A stretch of 64,000 nucleotides of DNA from JACPFN01 sp964406135. GTDB lineage: Bacteria; Babelota; Babeliae; Babelales; Chromulinivoraceae. Below are positions 26,540 to 35,045 of the stretch, one piece after another. Both the position numbers and the translations under genes were made by a program. A model generated the notes under the pieces. That model ran no database searches. It saw nothing but the letters and a program-made list of their open reading frames with translations, and was not told the origin of the DNA. Position 1 is the stretch's first letter, and the number at the start of each line of letters is the position of its first letter. The stretch is from positions 1-64,000 of the forward strand of contig CAYOQO010000006.1 of NCBI GenBank assembly GCA_964406135.1, written 5' to 3'.

Positions 26540-26570
26540 GTCTAGATTCCGGATCAAAGTCCGAAATGAC
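26540..26570. repeat. Dispersed palindromic repeat
   Basis: GTCTAGATTCCGGATCAAAGTCCGAAATGAC: same end motifs, reverse orientation to the unit 55 bases downstream, and a different palindromic core (TCCGGA...TCCGA). Confidence 0.7.
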
Positions 26571-26624
26571 TGTGCTTGTTTTTTATTGTACCACGAGAGT
26601 TAATTTGCTGTCTACTCTCTTCCC

Positions 26625-26654
26625 GTCATCCCAAATTAAGTTTGGGATTCAGAC
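26625..26654. repeat. Dispersed palindromic repeat
   Basis: GTCATCCCAAATTAAGTTTGGGATTCAGAC, nearly identical to the unit at 18702. It is flanked by an outer inverted repeat (CTACTCTC and GAGAGTAG), and could also act as a terminator for the minus-strand gene ending at 26679. Confidence 0.75.
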
Positions 26655-26678
26655 AATTAATAAGAGGAGAGTAGTTTT

Positions 26679-27062
26679 TTATTCTTTTTGTTCAGATTCA
26701 GAATTTGAATCATCTGTTTTAGAATTATCAGGCATCAAAACGATCACAATTAATGCTATAGTTATCGCAATAATCATTCCGCCCGCAACATATGGTACAA
26801 TTGTATTTATACGATCAAATCGATCATCAACAACATAAACTAAATGCTCTAGACACCCTTGCTTTTTTTCAAGGGCACGGATTTTTGCTTTAAGTTGCAG
26901 ATTTTGCCAATTAAGTTGCTGATTTTGCCAATAATAATCATTATATATATAAGGTGATGATTGATGCGTCGGCCAATATGATGCCGATGTTGGTACTTGT
27001 AAAGAACTTATGGAATGAGCGATTACCAAAAATATAACAAAAATCAATGAACGAATAGTCAT
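26679..27062 (-). CDS. Exported coiled-coil protein with C-terminal membrane helix
   Basis: A 127-residue product with a signal peptide (about 1-22), a tyrosine/glutamine-rich stretch (YIYNDYYWQNQQLNW), a short coiled coil (LQLKAKIRALEKKQG), a transmembrane helix (about 89-111) and an acidic tail (DDSNSESEQKE). ATG 27062 follows GGAGG by four bases; the ATG at 27074 lies before that site and is rejected. It follows the M48-like gene by 18 bases, so it is probably co-transcribed. Function unknown. Confidence 0.78.
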   Translation of the reverse strand: MTIRSLIFVIFLVIAHSISSLQVPTSASYWPTHQSSPYIYNDYYWQNQQLNWQNLQLKAKIRALEKKQGCLEHLVYVVDDRFDRINTIVPYVAGGMIIAITIALIVIVLMPDNSKTDDSNSESEQKE

Positions 27063-27080
27063 AAAAGCCTCCATAAAAAT

Positions 27081-27860
27081 TTACGCAATTTGTCCAAATC
27101 GAACCATCAGCGCTTGAATAATTTTTGATGCTCTACTTTTTGGAGTTGGATGAACAGGATCTTGTAAAAATTGTGAAAAACTATTTAAAGAATCAGGAAT
27201 CATAATATTTTCAAAACTCATGAGCGTATTTAATCGAGCAAACCAATTTTTACCTGCACACAACGCTTGAGCATCTGCATGCTGATTTGCAAAATTATCA
27301 GCACGGCCTTCTTGAAATCGTCCATACAAAATGAGCGATGCATATGCCACAACAGTCGCTCCAGCAACAGTCAAAATCCCTGTTAATGGTTCAATATTAT
27401 CACGACCAATCTGATAAGCAGAATTTAATGTTAATGCCATAAGCAGCCCTGTAGCTGCAGTAATAGCTAAACCGCCATGATAAGTATCATTTTTTAAAAC
27501 ATGCGAAGCTTCGTGCAGCAATAACCATTCATCTTCTGCAAATGGAGCAAACATGTTTTTGGTAAAATTGAATGAATCAACATCGCCAAACACTTGTTGC
27601 ATCTCTTGCAATCGCCACTCAGGAAAAAAAATTATCCCATGGCCTGATTCATAATTATCAGAAATGCCAAATTTAATTTGATCAAGATGAGCTTGAGGAT
27701 ACTTTGCAACCATAACCTGGTACCATTTTCCCGCTCCAGGATATTTCTGAAAAACCATCTGGTCATCCTGAAACGCACTACCAAGCAATAAAGAAGATAA
27801 AGAAAATTGAGCACAAAGTATTGTTAACGCGAACAATGAACTAAAAGAATTTTTTTTCAT
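27081..27860 (-). CDS. Exported M48-like zinc metalloprotease 2
   Basis: A 259-residue protein with a signal peptide (about 1-27). The zinc motif reads LLLHEASHVL (HEASH, residues 116-120), two hydrophobic segments follow, and the third-ligand helix is FQEGRADNFANQHADAQ. The end HPTPKSRASKI matches the first copy at 14.5-15.3 kb (HPTPDSRIAKM). The two are therefore paralogues in an exported M48-like family. No clear ribosome site is seen before ATG 27860. Substrate unknown. Confidence 0.82.
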   Translation of the reverse strand: MKKNSFSSLFALTILCAQFSLSSLLLGSAFQDDQMVFQKYPGAGKWYQVMVAKYPQAHLDQIKFGISDNYESGHGIIFFPEWRLQEMQQVFGDVDSFNFTKNMFAPFAEDEWLLLHEASHVLKNDTYHGGLAITAATGLLMALTLNSAYQIGRDNIEPLTGILTVAGATVVAYASLILYGRFQEGRADNFANQHADAQALCAGKNWFARLNTLMSFENIMIPDSLNSFSQFLQDPVHPTPKSRASKIIQALMVRFGQIA

Positions 27861-27916
27861 TTAAAATATTTAAAAATTCTGAGCAAGTGTCAGAATTGTA
27901 ACCTCACATAAATAGT

Positions 27917-28078
27917 TTATTTTTCTTCTTTGTACATGACGTGCTTACGAACCACTGGATCATATTTTTTTAACTCAATACGCTCTGGATCGTTTTTTTT
28001 GTTTTTGTAAGTTGAGTAAATGTGTGGGCTTTGTGAGCTTTTAAGCTTGATAATTTGACGATTGCCTTTTTTTGCCAT
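27917..28078 (-). CDS. rpmG: 50S ribosomal protein bL33
   Basis: A 53-residue basic protein beginning MAKKGNRQIIKLKSSQSPHI and containing YSTYKNKKNDPERIELKKYDP, the bL33 pattern. There is no zinc-binding CxxC pair, so it is the C-minus form. ATG 28078 with AAAGGA upstream; a longer reading frame from 28117 is rejected because bL33 starts here. Confidence 0.93.
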   Translation of the reverse strand: MAKKGNRQIIKLKSSQSPHIYSTYKNKKNDPERIELKKYDPVVRKHVMYKEEK

Positions 28079-28135
28079 GATCTGAAATCCTTTTGGAATT
28101 AAAAACAAGTAACGCAAAATCTTAATTTACTTAAT

Positions 28136-28164
28136 AGTATAAGGATAAAACTTGATTTCGTAAA
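28136..28164 (-). promoter_or_regulatory. Probable rpmG promoter
   Basis: Minus strand: TTTACG, 17 bases, TATACT, about 58 bases upstream of the rpmG start. The -10 is strong and the -35 partial. Confidence 0.5.
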
Positions 28165-28187
28165 GTCTTCTTTTGTAACATAAATGG

Positions 28188-28215
28188 TTGTCAGATCTTT
28201 GTTTTGTTCTATACT
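28188..28215 (+). promoter_or_regulatory. Probable pheT-lspA promoter
   Basis: TTGTCA, 16 bases, TATACT, 40 bases before the chosen pheT start. Divergent from the rpmG promoter. Confidence 0.6.
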
Positions 28216-28254
28216 ATTTTCAATCTATTTTGTGTTAACAAACTCAAGGTTTTT

Positions 28255-30552
28255 ATGAAAATTTTGTTATCTTGGCTCACAGACCATCTTGACGCAACAA
28301 TTAACAACATCAATGTCTCAAATTTAATACATCTTTTTAACATACGCACAGCAGAAATTGAAAGTTACACAGAATTTATTTTTAATCCAAATCGTTTTTT
28401 TATCATTCAAGTCACTTCCAAGGACTCAGAAATTCAAGCTTTTTGCCCAGAATTACATGAAAAATTAACTTTACCCGCACGCACTGACGCTGTCGTTGAT
28501 AAACATTACCTTGCTTATCACGATGAAAAAAACTGGCGTTGGGCAACATTGCAAGATTTTGCTTCTGAAAAAGAAGGTTTGATGCCTGCATTGCACGTCA
28601 ATCAAGCAGAAGTTTCAGGAGCCTGGAAAAAAAATATTCCCACAACTGATTACATTCTTGAAGTTGATAATAAATCAATCAATCACCGCCCTGATTTATG
28701 GGGTCATTATGGCATCGCTCGCGAAGTTGCAGCGTTTTTAGACATACCACTTAAATCTTTAAAGCCAATGCTTCAAGATCTAAAGATTACAGATTCATCT
28801 CAAAATCTTTCAATTAAACTGCAAGCAGAGCCACACTGTTCACGCATTGCTGGAGTTTTTTGCCCCAATGTGACCTCTCAAGACAGCACACCATGGATGG
28901 CAATCAGACTTGCTCAAGTAGACAGCAAACCAATGAATTTAGCAGTTGATTTAACCAACTATGTTATGTTTGATGTTGGTCACCCAATGCACATATTTGA
29001 TGCCCGATCATTTGAAAACAACCAATTAATGGTACGCATGGCAGACAGCAATGAAAAATTACAACTTCTGGATAATCAAACCGTAACGCTTGAATCATCT
29101 GACATCGTAATTGCAAATCAAAATTCTGCAGTGTCACTCGTCGGTATCATGGGTGGAAAAAGTTCAGGATGGAATTCGGATACAAAAAATATCATTATTG
29201 AAGCAGTAGGGCTTGATCCTTTAACCATTCGAAAAACAGCTCAACGTTTAAAATTGCGCAGCGAATCATCCATGCGATTTGAAAAACATCTTGACCCTAT
29301 GCAAAATATTACTGCACTTCAACGATTTATTTTTTTAGCACAAAAATTAAAGCTCATTTCAGAAACACCTGAGCCAATCGTTTCAATCGGTAAAGCTATT
29401 GAACCAAGAAGCTGCACACTTTCTCATGAATTTGCAGAAAAAATGCTTGGCACGTCAATTTCTCAGGATTTTGTACAAAAAACACTCATAAAATTAGGTT
29501 TTAGCGCAACTTACGAACAAAAATCAAATTCATATACCGTCATCGTTCCAACAAATCGCATGACCAAAGATATCAACATACAACAAGACCTCGTTGAAGA
29601 AATTATTCGTTTTTACGGATTTGAAAATATTGCTGCAGAGCTTCCTGGTCGACAAACAAAACCATTCAGCACGCAAGTCATCAGAAATATTGATCACATT
29701 AAACGCCATTTAGCTTTTGCTCTTAATATGCATGAAGTTCGTGATTATTTGCTGTATGATGCTACATTTATTGCCAAACTCAATATTGACACCTCAAATG
29801 CAATTCACGTGAAAAATCCAATGTCACAAAATTGGGTAACATTGACCACATCATTAATTCCTCATTTGCTCAAAAGCATTGAAAACAATATCGTAGGTCA
29901 TGATCATTTACGCTTTTTTGAATTCAACAGAACTTGGCACACATCAAATTCAAAATTTATTGAACATAAAACTTTATCAGGTATCATTTTTGATAAAAAA
30001 CTTATTAATTTTTATTCAGCAAAATCAGAGCTTTCTAGCTTATTTGACATGCTTAAACTTCATGTAGTTTGGCAAAAACCAACAAGCTCTATTCCTGCAT
30101 GGTTTGATCAAAATGAAGTTGCAGAATTATATGTTCATGGCAAAAATTTAGGATTCGCTGGCATGATGGCAACATCATGGATGCACAAAATTGTTACAGG
30201 ATCAGCATTTATTTTTGAACTGAACGGATCACTTCTTGAAGAACAAGAAATTAAAGAACTCAAATTTAATCAATGGTCAAAATTTCCAGAAGTCGCTTAT
30301 GATATCAGCTTGAAAATTCCTGCAAAATTAACGTTTGAAAAAATTCAAACAATAATTTTAAAATCACATCCTTTAATTTCAAAAGTCAGCTTAATTGATT
30401 TTTTTGAAAAAGAAGAATGGCCAGATGAACGCGCAATGACGCTGCGTTACACCATGAGTAATCCTGAAAAAACCATGACCAAAGCAGAACTTGATGAAAT
30501 TATGAAACAAGTGGAACAAACCGTGGTGCATCATGGCGCTCAAATTCGATAA
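28255..30552 (+). CDS. pheT: Phenylalanyl-tRNA synthetase beta subunit
   Basis: Beta chain of the alpha2-beta2 enzyme. Visible are the B1-like start (MKILLSWLTDHL), B3/B4 core (INHRPDLWGHYGIAREVAAF, NYVMFDVGHPMHIFDA, GIMGGKSSGW), B5 (about 395-465), the catalytic-like domain and a C-terminal anticodon-recognition domain (EVAYDISLKIPA...TLRYTMSNPEKTMTKAEL). At 765 residues it is slightly short: the EMAP-type tRNA-binding insert (about 40-120) is shrunken and lacks the usual HPNADKL motif. ATG 28255 follows AAGG; the upstream in-frame start at 28204 overlaps the promoter. pheS is not adjacent. Confidence 0.93.
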   Translation: MKILLSWLTDHLDATINNINVSNLIHLFNIRTAEIESYTEFIFNPNRFFIIQVTSKDSEIQAFCPELHEKLTLPARTDAVVDKHYLAYHDEKNWRWATLQDFASEKEGLMPALHVNQAEVSGAWKKNIPTTDYILEVDNKSINHRPDLWGHYGIAREVAAFLDIPLKSLKPMLQDLKITDSSQNLSIKLQAEPHCSRIAGVFCPNVTSQDSTPWMAIRLAQVDSKPMNLAVDLTNYVMFDVGHPMHIFDARSFENNQLMVRMADSNEKLQLLDNQTVTLESSDIVIANQNSAVSLVGIMGGKSSGWNSDTKNIIIEAVGLDPLTIRKTAQRLKLRSESSMRFEKHLDPMQNITALQRFIFLAQKLKLISETPEPIVSIGKAIEPRSCTLSHEFAEKMLGTSISQDFVQKTLIKLGFSATYEQKSNSYTVIVPTNRMTKDINIQQDLVEEIIRFYGFENIAAELPGRQTKPFSTQVIRNIDHIKRHLAFALNMHEVRDYLLYDATFIAKLNIDTSNAIHVKNPMSQNWVTLTTSLIPHLLKSIENNIVGHDHLRFFEFNRTWHTSNSKFIEHKTLSGIIFDKKLINFYSAKSELSSLFDMLKLHVVWQKPTSSIPAWFDQNEVAELYVHGKNLGFAGMMATSWMHKIVTGSAFIFELNGSLLEEQEIKELKFNQWSKFPEVAYDISLKIPAKLTFEKIQTIILKSHPLISKVSLIDFFEKEEWPDERAMTLRYTMSNPEKTMTKAELDEIMKQVEQTVVHHGAQIR

Positions 30553-30994
30553 AATTGCATTTATATACTTTATAAGTTCATTTTTGCTTGATCGTATCAC
30601 TAAATATTTTGCCGTTACAGAATTATGGCCATCACAAACCATCAATCAATTTTTAAATATTTACTTAACGCAAAATCATGGAATTGCTTGGGGAATTGGT
30701 ACGCAATTTCATGACACTTATTTTTATTTTCTAACACTGCTGATTGCGTCGGTTTTATTTTATTTTATGTGGTATACAAAATCTATTGCACATCATACTG
30801 GCATGTTTCGCGCATGCATGCTAATACTTGCCGGAGGTATTTCAAATTTTTGTGATCGATTATGGTATGGAAGTGTGATCGATTTTATACAGCTACATGC
30901 TGCTGATTGGTACTTTCCAGTATTTAATGTTGCAGATATTAGCATCACAATCGGCGCAATATTTTTAATTTATTTTGCTCTATTTGATGAATAA
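30533..30994 (+). CDS. lspA: Lipoprotein signal peptidase LspA
   Basis: Inner-membrane aspartic protease that cleaves prolipoproteins after Lgt has acted. Four hydrophobic segments and the two active-site motifs are present: GGISNFCDRLWYGSVIDF and FNVADISITIGA (catalytic aspartates). The motif LTQNHGIAWGI corresponds to the usual N-x-GAAF loop. The length of 153 residues is normal. It overlaps the pheT end by 20 bases, so expression is coupled. Confidence 0.94.
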   Translation: MALKFDKIAFIYFISSFLLDRITKYFAVTELWPSQTINQFLNIYLTQNHGIAWGIGTQFHDTYFYFLTLLIASVLFYFMWYTKSIAHHTGMFRACMLILAGGISNFCDRLWYGSVIDFIQLHAADWYFPVFNVADISITIGAIFLIYFALFDE

Positions 30995-31129
30995 CGTCTC
31001 CACTCATTTTTAAAATTACAAAAAAACAAGCAAAAAACATTTTTTTCTGCTCATCCTTAAGACCACCATGAACAAACAGGAAACATTTTCTCCTCTTCTC
31101 ATCCTCGAAAAAGCACTGATATTTCCCCA

Positions 31130-31165
31130 CTCCTCATCCTCGCGAAGGCGGGGATCCATGTCTTC
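31130..31165. repeat. Left inverted palindromic repeat of GIY-YIG unit
   Basis: 36 bases from CTCCTCATCCTCGCG to GGATCCATGTCTTC. It is the reverse complement of 31523-31558 at 35 of 36 positions. The core CCTCGCGAAGGCGGGG is itself palindromic. A partial copy (TCCTCTTCTCATCCTCG) lies at 31091-31107. Confidence 0.9.
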
Positions 31166-31221
31166 TATTTTTTTCTTAAAAAATGATATAATTAAAAAAA
31201 TTCATTAGGGGCAATATCATC

Positions 31222-31518
31222 ATGCAAGGTCACTTTGTTTACATTCTTTGTTCTGAAAAATACGGCACTTTGTACATTGGCGTAACTCATAACTTATCTC
31301 GCAGAATGCATGAACATCAAAATAATTTGTTTGATGGATTTACTCAAAAATATAAAGTGCACCAATTAGTCTATGTTGAAAAATATTCCATGATGATACA
31401 AGCCATTCAACGCGAAAAAAATTTGAAAAAATGGAACAAAGAGTGGAAAATTAATTTAATTTCAAAACATAATCCCGAATGGAAAGATCTATCACAAAAT
31501 TTAATGTCTTTTATTTAA
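31222..31518 (+). CDS. Single-domain GIY-YIG nuclease
   Basis: A 98-residue protein that is essentially one GIY-YIG domain: FVYILCSEKYGTLYIGVT supplies the two signature strands, R27-R28 with EHQ follows on the first helix, and YVEKYSMMIQAIQREKNLKKWNKEWK gives the conserved glutamate/basic helix. Such stand-alone domains (YhbQ/UPF0213-like) occur in many bacteria with mostly unknown roles. The start has AGGGGC about eleven bases upstream. It is bracketed by inverted palindromes. Confidence 0.9.
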   Translation: MQGHFVYILCSEKYGTLYIGVTHNLSRRMHEHQNNLFDGFTQKYKVHQLVYVEKYSMMIQAIQREKNLKKWNKEWKINLISKHNPEWKDLSQNLMSFI

Positions 31519-31522
31519 AAAT

Positions 31523-31558
31523 GAAGACATGGATCCCCGTCTTCGCGAGGATGAGGAG
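31523..31558. repeat. Right inverted palindromic repeat of GIY-YIG unit
   Basis: 36 bases from GAAGACATGGATCC to CGAGGATGAGGAG, the inverted partner of 31130-31165. It begins four bases after the GIY-YIG stop codon and could also terminate its transcript. Confidence 0.9.
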
Positions 31559-31674
31559 AAGAAAAAATGCTTGATCAATGAATAAGGATCATCATCCTTA
31601 AAACTGCAAAGAGCAAGCAATATACAGTTTTTCATAATTTTCATGTAAAAAACAATAAAAAGAATACAAATATT

Positions 31675-32337
31675 ATGCTCAAAAAAAGTTTAAATTTTTT
31701 ATATAAAACTCTTATCTATATCCTTTGTCCGCCACAATGTTTCAGCTGCAAAGCATACATACCAAGTCGTGCTATCTTGTGTCAAATTTGTGAACAAAAT
31801 TTAGAGCTCATTGCACCAAAAATGTTTATCATCAATAATGCTTATATTTTAACAGTCTATACACTCACACGCTACACTGAACCACTCCGACCTATGCTTT
31901 TTGCAAAATATCGATCCGATATTATTATCATTGAAAAACTTGCTCAGTTAATTTGGGAAAAATCAATTCTTCCTCATGTTAAAATAGACTATTTTATTCC
32001 AATTCCGCTGCATTGGACACGAAACATGAAGCGTGGATTTAATCAAGCAGAAATTTTAGCAACTTGCTTATCAAGCTATTCAAAAATTCCCATAATGCAT
32101 GCTCTCAAGCGCTGCCGTGCAACAAAATATCAAGTCAAAGTCCAAAATACTGATCGATGTTACAATGTAAAAGATGCTTTTAAATTACACAATCTCAATG
32201 TTGATCTTACAGGCAAACATATCATGCTTGTAGATGATTCATGTACCACAGGATCAACTGCAATTGAAGCTGCAAAAATGTTAATTCCTTTAAAACCTGC
32301 TTCAATCAACATGATTGTTGCATGTCGAGCATTGTAA
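31675..32337 (+). CDS. comF: ComF-family phosphoribosyltransferase-like protein
   Basis: A 220-residue ComF/GntX-type protein: an N-terminal zinc finger (CPPQCFSC...CQIC), the middle motif PIPLHWTRNMKRGFNQAE and the PRPP-binding loop HIMLVDDSCTTGST (about 182-196). In naturally competent bacteria ComF helps process or import single-stranded DNA; otherwise its role is unclear. A ComEC homologue is 21 kb away. No strong ribosome site is seen before ATG 31675. Confidence 0.9.
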   Translation: MLKKSLNFLYKTLIYILCPPQCFSCKAYIPSRAILCQICEQNLELIAPKMFIINNAYILTVYTLTRYTEPLRPMLFAKYRSDIIIIEKLAQLIWEKSILPHVKIDYFIPIPLHWTRNMKRGFNQAEILATCLSSYSKIPIMHALKRCRATKYQVKVQNTDRCYNVKDAFKLHNLNVDLTGKHIMLVDDSCTTGSTAIEAAKMLIPLKPASINMIVACRAL

Positions 32338-32412
32338 TAAGTCGTTGCTAATGTACATTTTACTGCTACAATTGATGTAATATTTTTAACAAATTTTTAT
32401 TAGGGAAACATC

Positions 32413-32976
32413 ATGAAAAATAAATTATTTGCTTTACTTTGTATTGCAATGCTCAGTTTTATAAAAGATTTACAATCTTTTCCATGGTATAAATCTTTAA
32501 ACGATGGAAAAAATTTACAAAATATTGAAAAAAATTTTAACAGCATTGAAGAAGTGAAACAATTCTTGCAATGTCTTGAAATAGCAGCAATAGAAGAATT
32601 AATGAAGCGAACACCTTATTTAAAAGACACAAATGAAAATGATAAAATCAATGACCATAAAGCACTTGAAGAATTCAAAAATAAACATAATTGCGACCAA
32701 TTAAAAGAAATAACTTCAGAATACATACAAGCATTCAACACAATTGACAGCATTAACTCAATCCCTCAACACAAACAAACAGACGAAGAAAAAACAAAAA
32801 GATATCAAGCACTCGATTACATAAGTAGATTTGTAACAAAGAACAATCAAAAACTTAAAAAATTTCGTATGGAATTTAATGTATCAAAAGAAGATTTTGA
32901 TACATTAGCACACGATACACACAGAGAAGTATACCAACACTTCGAAAATTCAAAAAAAAATCTTGAAAAAAATTAA
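32413..32976 (+). CDS. Exported helical protein of unknown function
   Basis: A 187-residue product with a signal peptide (about 1-22, MKNKLFALLCIAMLSF) and a very charged, helical body rich in lysine, glutamate and asparagine. The start is preceded by TAGGG, as in other genes here. It ends at a bidirectional terminator shared with alr. No family recognised. Confidence 0.78.
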   Translation: MKNKLFALLCIAMLSFIKDLQSFPWYKSLNDGKNLQNIEKNFNSIEEVKQFLQCLEIAAIEELMKRTPYLKDTNENDKINDHKALEEFKNKHNCDQLKEITSEYIQAFNTIDSINSIPQHKQTDEEKTKRYQALDYISRFVTKNNQKLKKFRMEFNVSKEDFDTLAHDTHREVYQHFENSKKNLEKN

Positions 32977-33008
32977 TAAAAAAAGCGTCATGAAAGTGAC
33001 GCTTTTTT
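32977..33008. terminator. Bidirectional terminator containing the alr stop
   Basis: AAAAAAGCGTCA, loop, TGACGCTTTTTT: a perfect stem with A and T tracts serving both convergent genes. The alr stop codon (32988-32990) lies within the hairpin. Confidence 0.9.
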
Positions 33009-34133
33009 ATTTAAGTAATGTTGTGTTAAAACTTCATGAAGCAATGGCTCTTCAACTACAATTTTTGGTATGGATGGGTTCAGTTGCGCCAAAAATATTC
33101 GCACATTTTTTTTTGCACCAATGCGCCAATCATATGCCGAAATTACATGATCACCATCACGGCCAAGCACCGTAGCAACATCATGCAAATTCACATTATC
33201 AATATCCGTCACATCAACCGTGAAATAATTCATGTTGATGCGTCCAACAATTGGTGCAATTTTTCCATGAATCAAAACTTTTCCAGTATTTGAAAGATCA
33301 GGATTAATCCCTTCAAAATACCCCATACCAAGCACTGCAATTTTTGTTGCACGTGTCGCAGTATAAGTTCGAGCATAACCAACTGTTGATCCTGCAGCAA
33401 TTTGCTTAATAGCTATCACTCTTGTTTTAAGTGACAAAATTGGATACAGCAAACTTTGTCGCGCTTCATCAGCTTCAGGCAAATAGCCATAAAGTCCAGC
33501 ACCAACACGCACAAAACTATATTGATATTTTACGAGCAATGATCCATGAGAATTTGATGTATGAAACTGCAAGCCCGGTTGATAAAACAATTTTAAAATT
33601 TCTTCTTGAGCATGAACTGACTCTTGATTACACGCTTCAATAAAATGTGAACAAATTCCTTGTAAATTTAAATACGGCATCATTTCAAGCTCATGCATAA
33701 ACGCTACAAACTCTGAAGGAAAAACTCCCAAGCGAGAAAGCCCTGTATCAATTTTTACATGAACGTTAATTTTTTTATTATTTTTTTTTGCAATATTGTG
33801 CAAATCATGCATCGTTGCAACATCTGCAAGAATCATATCAAGATTATGATCAACAATATCTTGCAAACTCGTGTTGATAAATCCTAAAACCAAAATAGGT
33901 TTTTGCACTCCTGCGCGCCGTAAATCAACACCTTCTTGAGTGTTTGCAACACAAAGTCTTACGATTTTTGAATTTTGATCATGCAAACGTCCAATTTCTA
34001 ACAAACCATGACCATACGCATTTGCTTTAATCACGGGCGCAATGCCCGTGCCCAAAGGCAACCAACATTCATACTGATCAACATTGTGAAATAATGCAGT
34101 TTTATTAATTTCGATCCATGTTGTATGATTCAT
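32988..34133 (-). CDS. alr: Alanine racemase
   Basis: PLP enzyme that makes D-alanine for peptidoglycan. The PLP lysine is K36 in VIKANAYGHG, and the barrel shows KIDTGLSRLGV, SNSHGSLL and RVGAGLYGY. The second-domain catalytic tyrosine is in VGYARTYT, with GRINMNYFTVDVTD near the end. The length of 381 residues is normal. It converges with the gene on its left, and its stop falls inside the shared terminator. Confidence 0.96.
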   Translation of the reverse strand: MNHTTWIEINKTALFHNVDQYECWLPLGTGIAPVIKANAYGHGLLEIGRLHDQNSKIVRLCVANTQEGVDLRRAGVQKPILVLGFINTSLQDIVDHNLDMILADVATMHDLHNIAKKNNKKINVHVKIDTGLSRLGVFPSEFVAFMHELEMMPYLNLQGICSHFIEACNQESVHAQEEILKLFYQPGLQFHTSNSHGSLLVKYQYSFVRVGAGLYGYLPEADEARQSLLYPILSLKTRVIAIKQIAAGSTVGYARTYTATRATKIAVLGMGYFEGINPDLSNTGKVLIHGKIAPIVGRINMNYFTVDVTDIDNVNLHDVATVLGRDGDHVISAYDWRIGAKKNVRIFLAQLNPSIPKIVVEEPLLHEVLTQHYLNKKASLS

Positions 34134-34286
34134 AATTTTTAATTTTCGATAAAAATTTAGCTATAGAAACAGAATATAAAAAATATTTTAATACTCCTAG
34201 AAAATTTATGAAAAAAGGATTCTGGAAAAAAAATTATGGTTTGATACCCTAAAATTATTAGGCCTTGATTGATGAGATAAAATTTT

Positions 34287-35036
34287 ATGAAAAAAATAGT
34301 TCAAAAAAAACAAACTCCAAAATATGCTGATTTTGTGTACGGAGTTCACAGCGCACTCGAACTGCTGACAGCAAAGCGTCGCAAAATAAGCATGGTTTAT
34401 ACCACAAAACATGAAATTAAATCTTGGCCAAAAATTTCAAAACTTTTACCAGCGCATGTTCAAATTCAATTCGTAACACGAGAAACTTTAGACAACATTG
34501 CACAAACAACACAACATCAAGGCATTGTTATTTTTACAGCGCCATTTCCTTTTGAAAAAAATATTTTTGATATAAAAAATAATAATTTTATCGTTGTTTT
34601 GGATGGAGTACAAGATGTACGAAATCTTGGCGCAATCATGCGATCTGCATATTGCACTGGTGTTGATGGCATTGTAATTTGCGGTAAAAATAGTGCACCT
34701 TTGACCCCTGCAGCCATTCAAGCATCTGCAGGATTGGCAGAACATTGCAAAATTTTTATTGCACCATCTATGGGATTTGCATTACAAGAATTAAAATCAA
34801 AAGGTTTTGGACTTTACATAGCTACACTTGGAGCTGGTGAAAATGCAGCAACACTCAAATTTGAAAAACCAGCCGCACTCATCATTGGCAATGAAGAATC
34901 GGGAGTCTCAAAAGAAACTTTAAAATCTGGAACTCGCGTACTTTTACCGCAACGGCGCGGTGATATTTCTTACAACGCTTCAGTCGCTGCAGGAATTTTA
35001 ATGTTTTTAATGGGAGTTCAATTTAAAAAAATATAA
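34287..35036 (+). CDS. rlmB: RlmB-like 23S rRNA 2'-O-methyltransferase
   Basis: SPOUT-class enzyme expected to methylate G2251 (E. coli numbering) in 23S rRNA. The N-terminal L30e-like domain (YGVHSALELL, then HQGIVIF) is characteristic of RlmB, followed by motif 1 VLDGVQDVRNLGAIMRSA, motif 2 ALIIGNEESGVSKE and motif 3 LLPQRRGDISYNASVAAGI. The length of 249 residues matches. The N-terminal YGVH motif separates it from the TrmH-type gene at 21 kb. Confidence 0.92.
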   Translation: MKKIVQKKQTPKYADFVYGVHSALELLTAKRRKISMVYTTKHEIKSWPKISKLLPAHVQIQFVTRETLDNIAQTTQHQGIVIFTAPFPFEKNIFDIKNNNFIVVLDGVQDVRNLGAIMRSAYCTGVDGIVICGKNSAPLTPAAIQASAGLAEHCKIFIAPSMGFALQELKSKGFGLYIATLGAGENAATLKFEKPAALIIGNEESGVSKETLKSGTRVLLPQRRGDISYNASVAAGILMFLMGVQFKKI

Positions 35037-35045
35037 GGAAGTTGT

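Larger units (their letters stand above)
31130..31558. mobile_element. Candidate minimal mobile unit with GIY-YIG nuclease
   Basis: A 429-bp unit: two 36-bp inverted palindromic repeats, differing at one position, bracket a single GIY-YIG gene with almost no extra DNA. The repeats share end motifs with other dispersed palindromes in the window. The arrangement resembles REP/RAYT elements, with a GIY-YIG enzyme in place of a Y1 transposase. Mobility is inferred and not shown by this sequence alone. Confidence 0.5.

Noticed and set aside
26530..26838. Plus-strand reading frame of 102 codons
   Set aside because: It runs through two palindromic repeats and antisense to a gene with a good ribosome site and signal peptide.
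34208..34252. Tiny frame MKKGFWKKNYGLIP before rlmB
   Set aside because: Fourteen codons with no ribosome site; no regulatory pattern that would make it a leader peptide.
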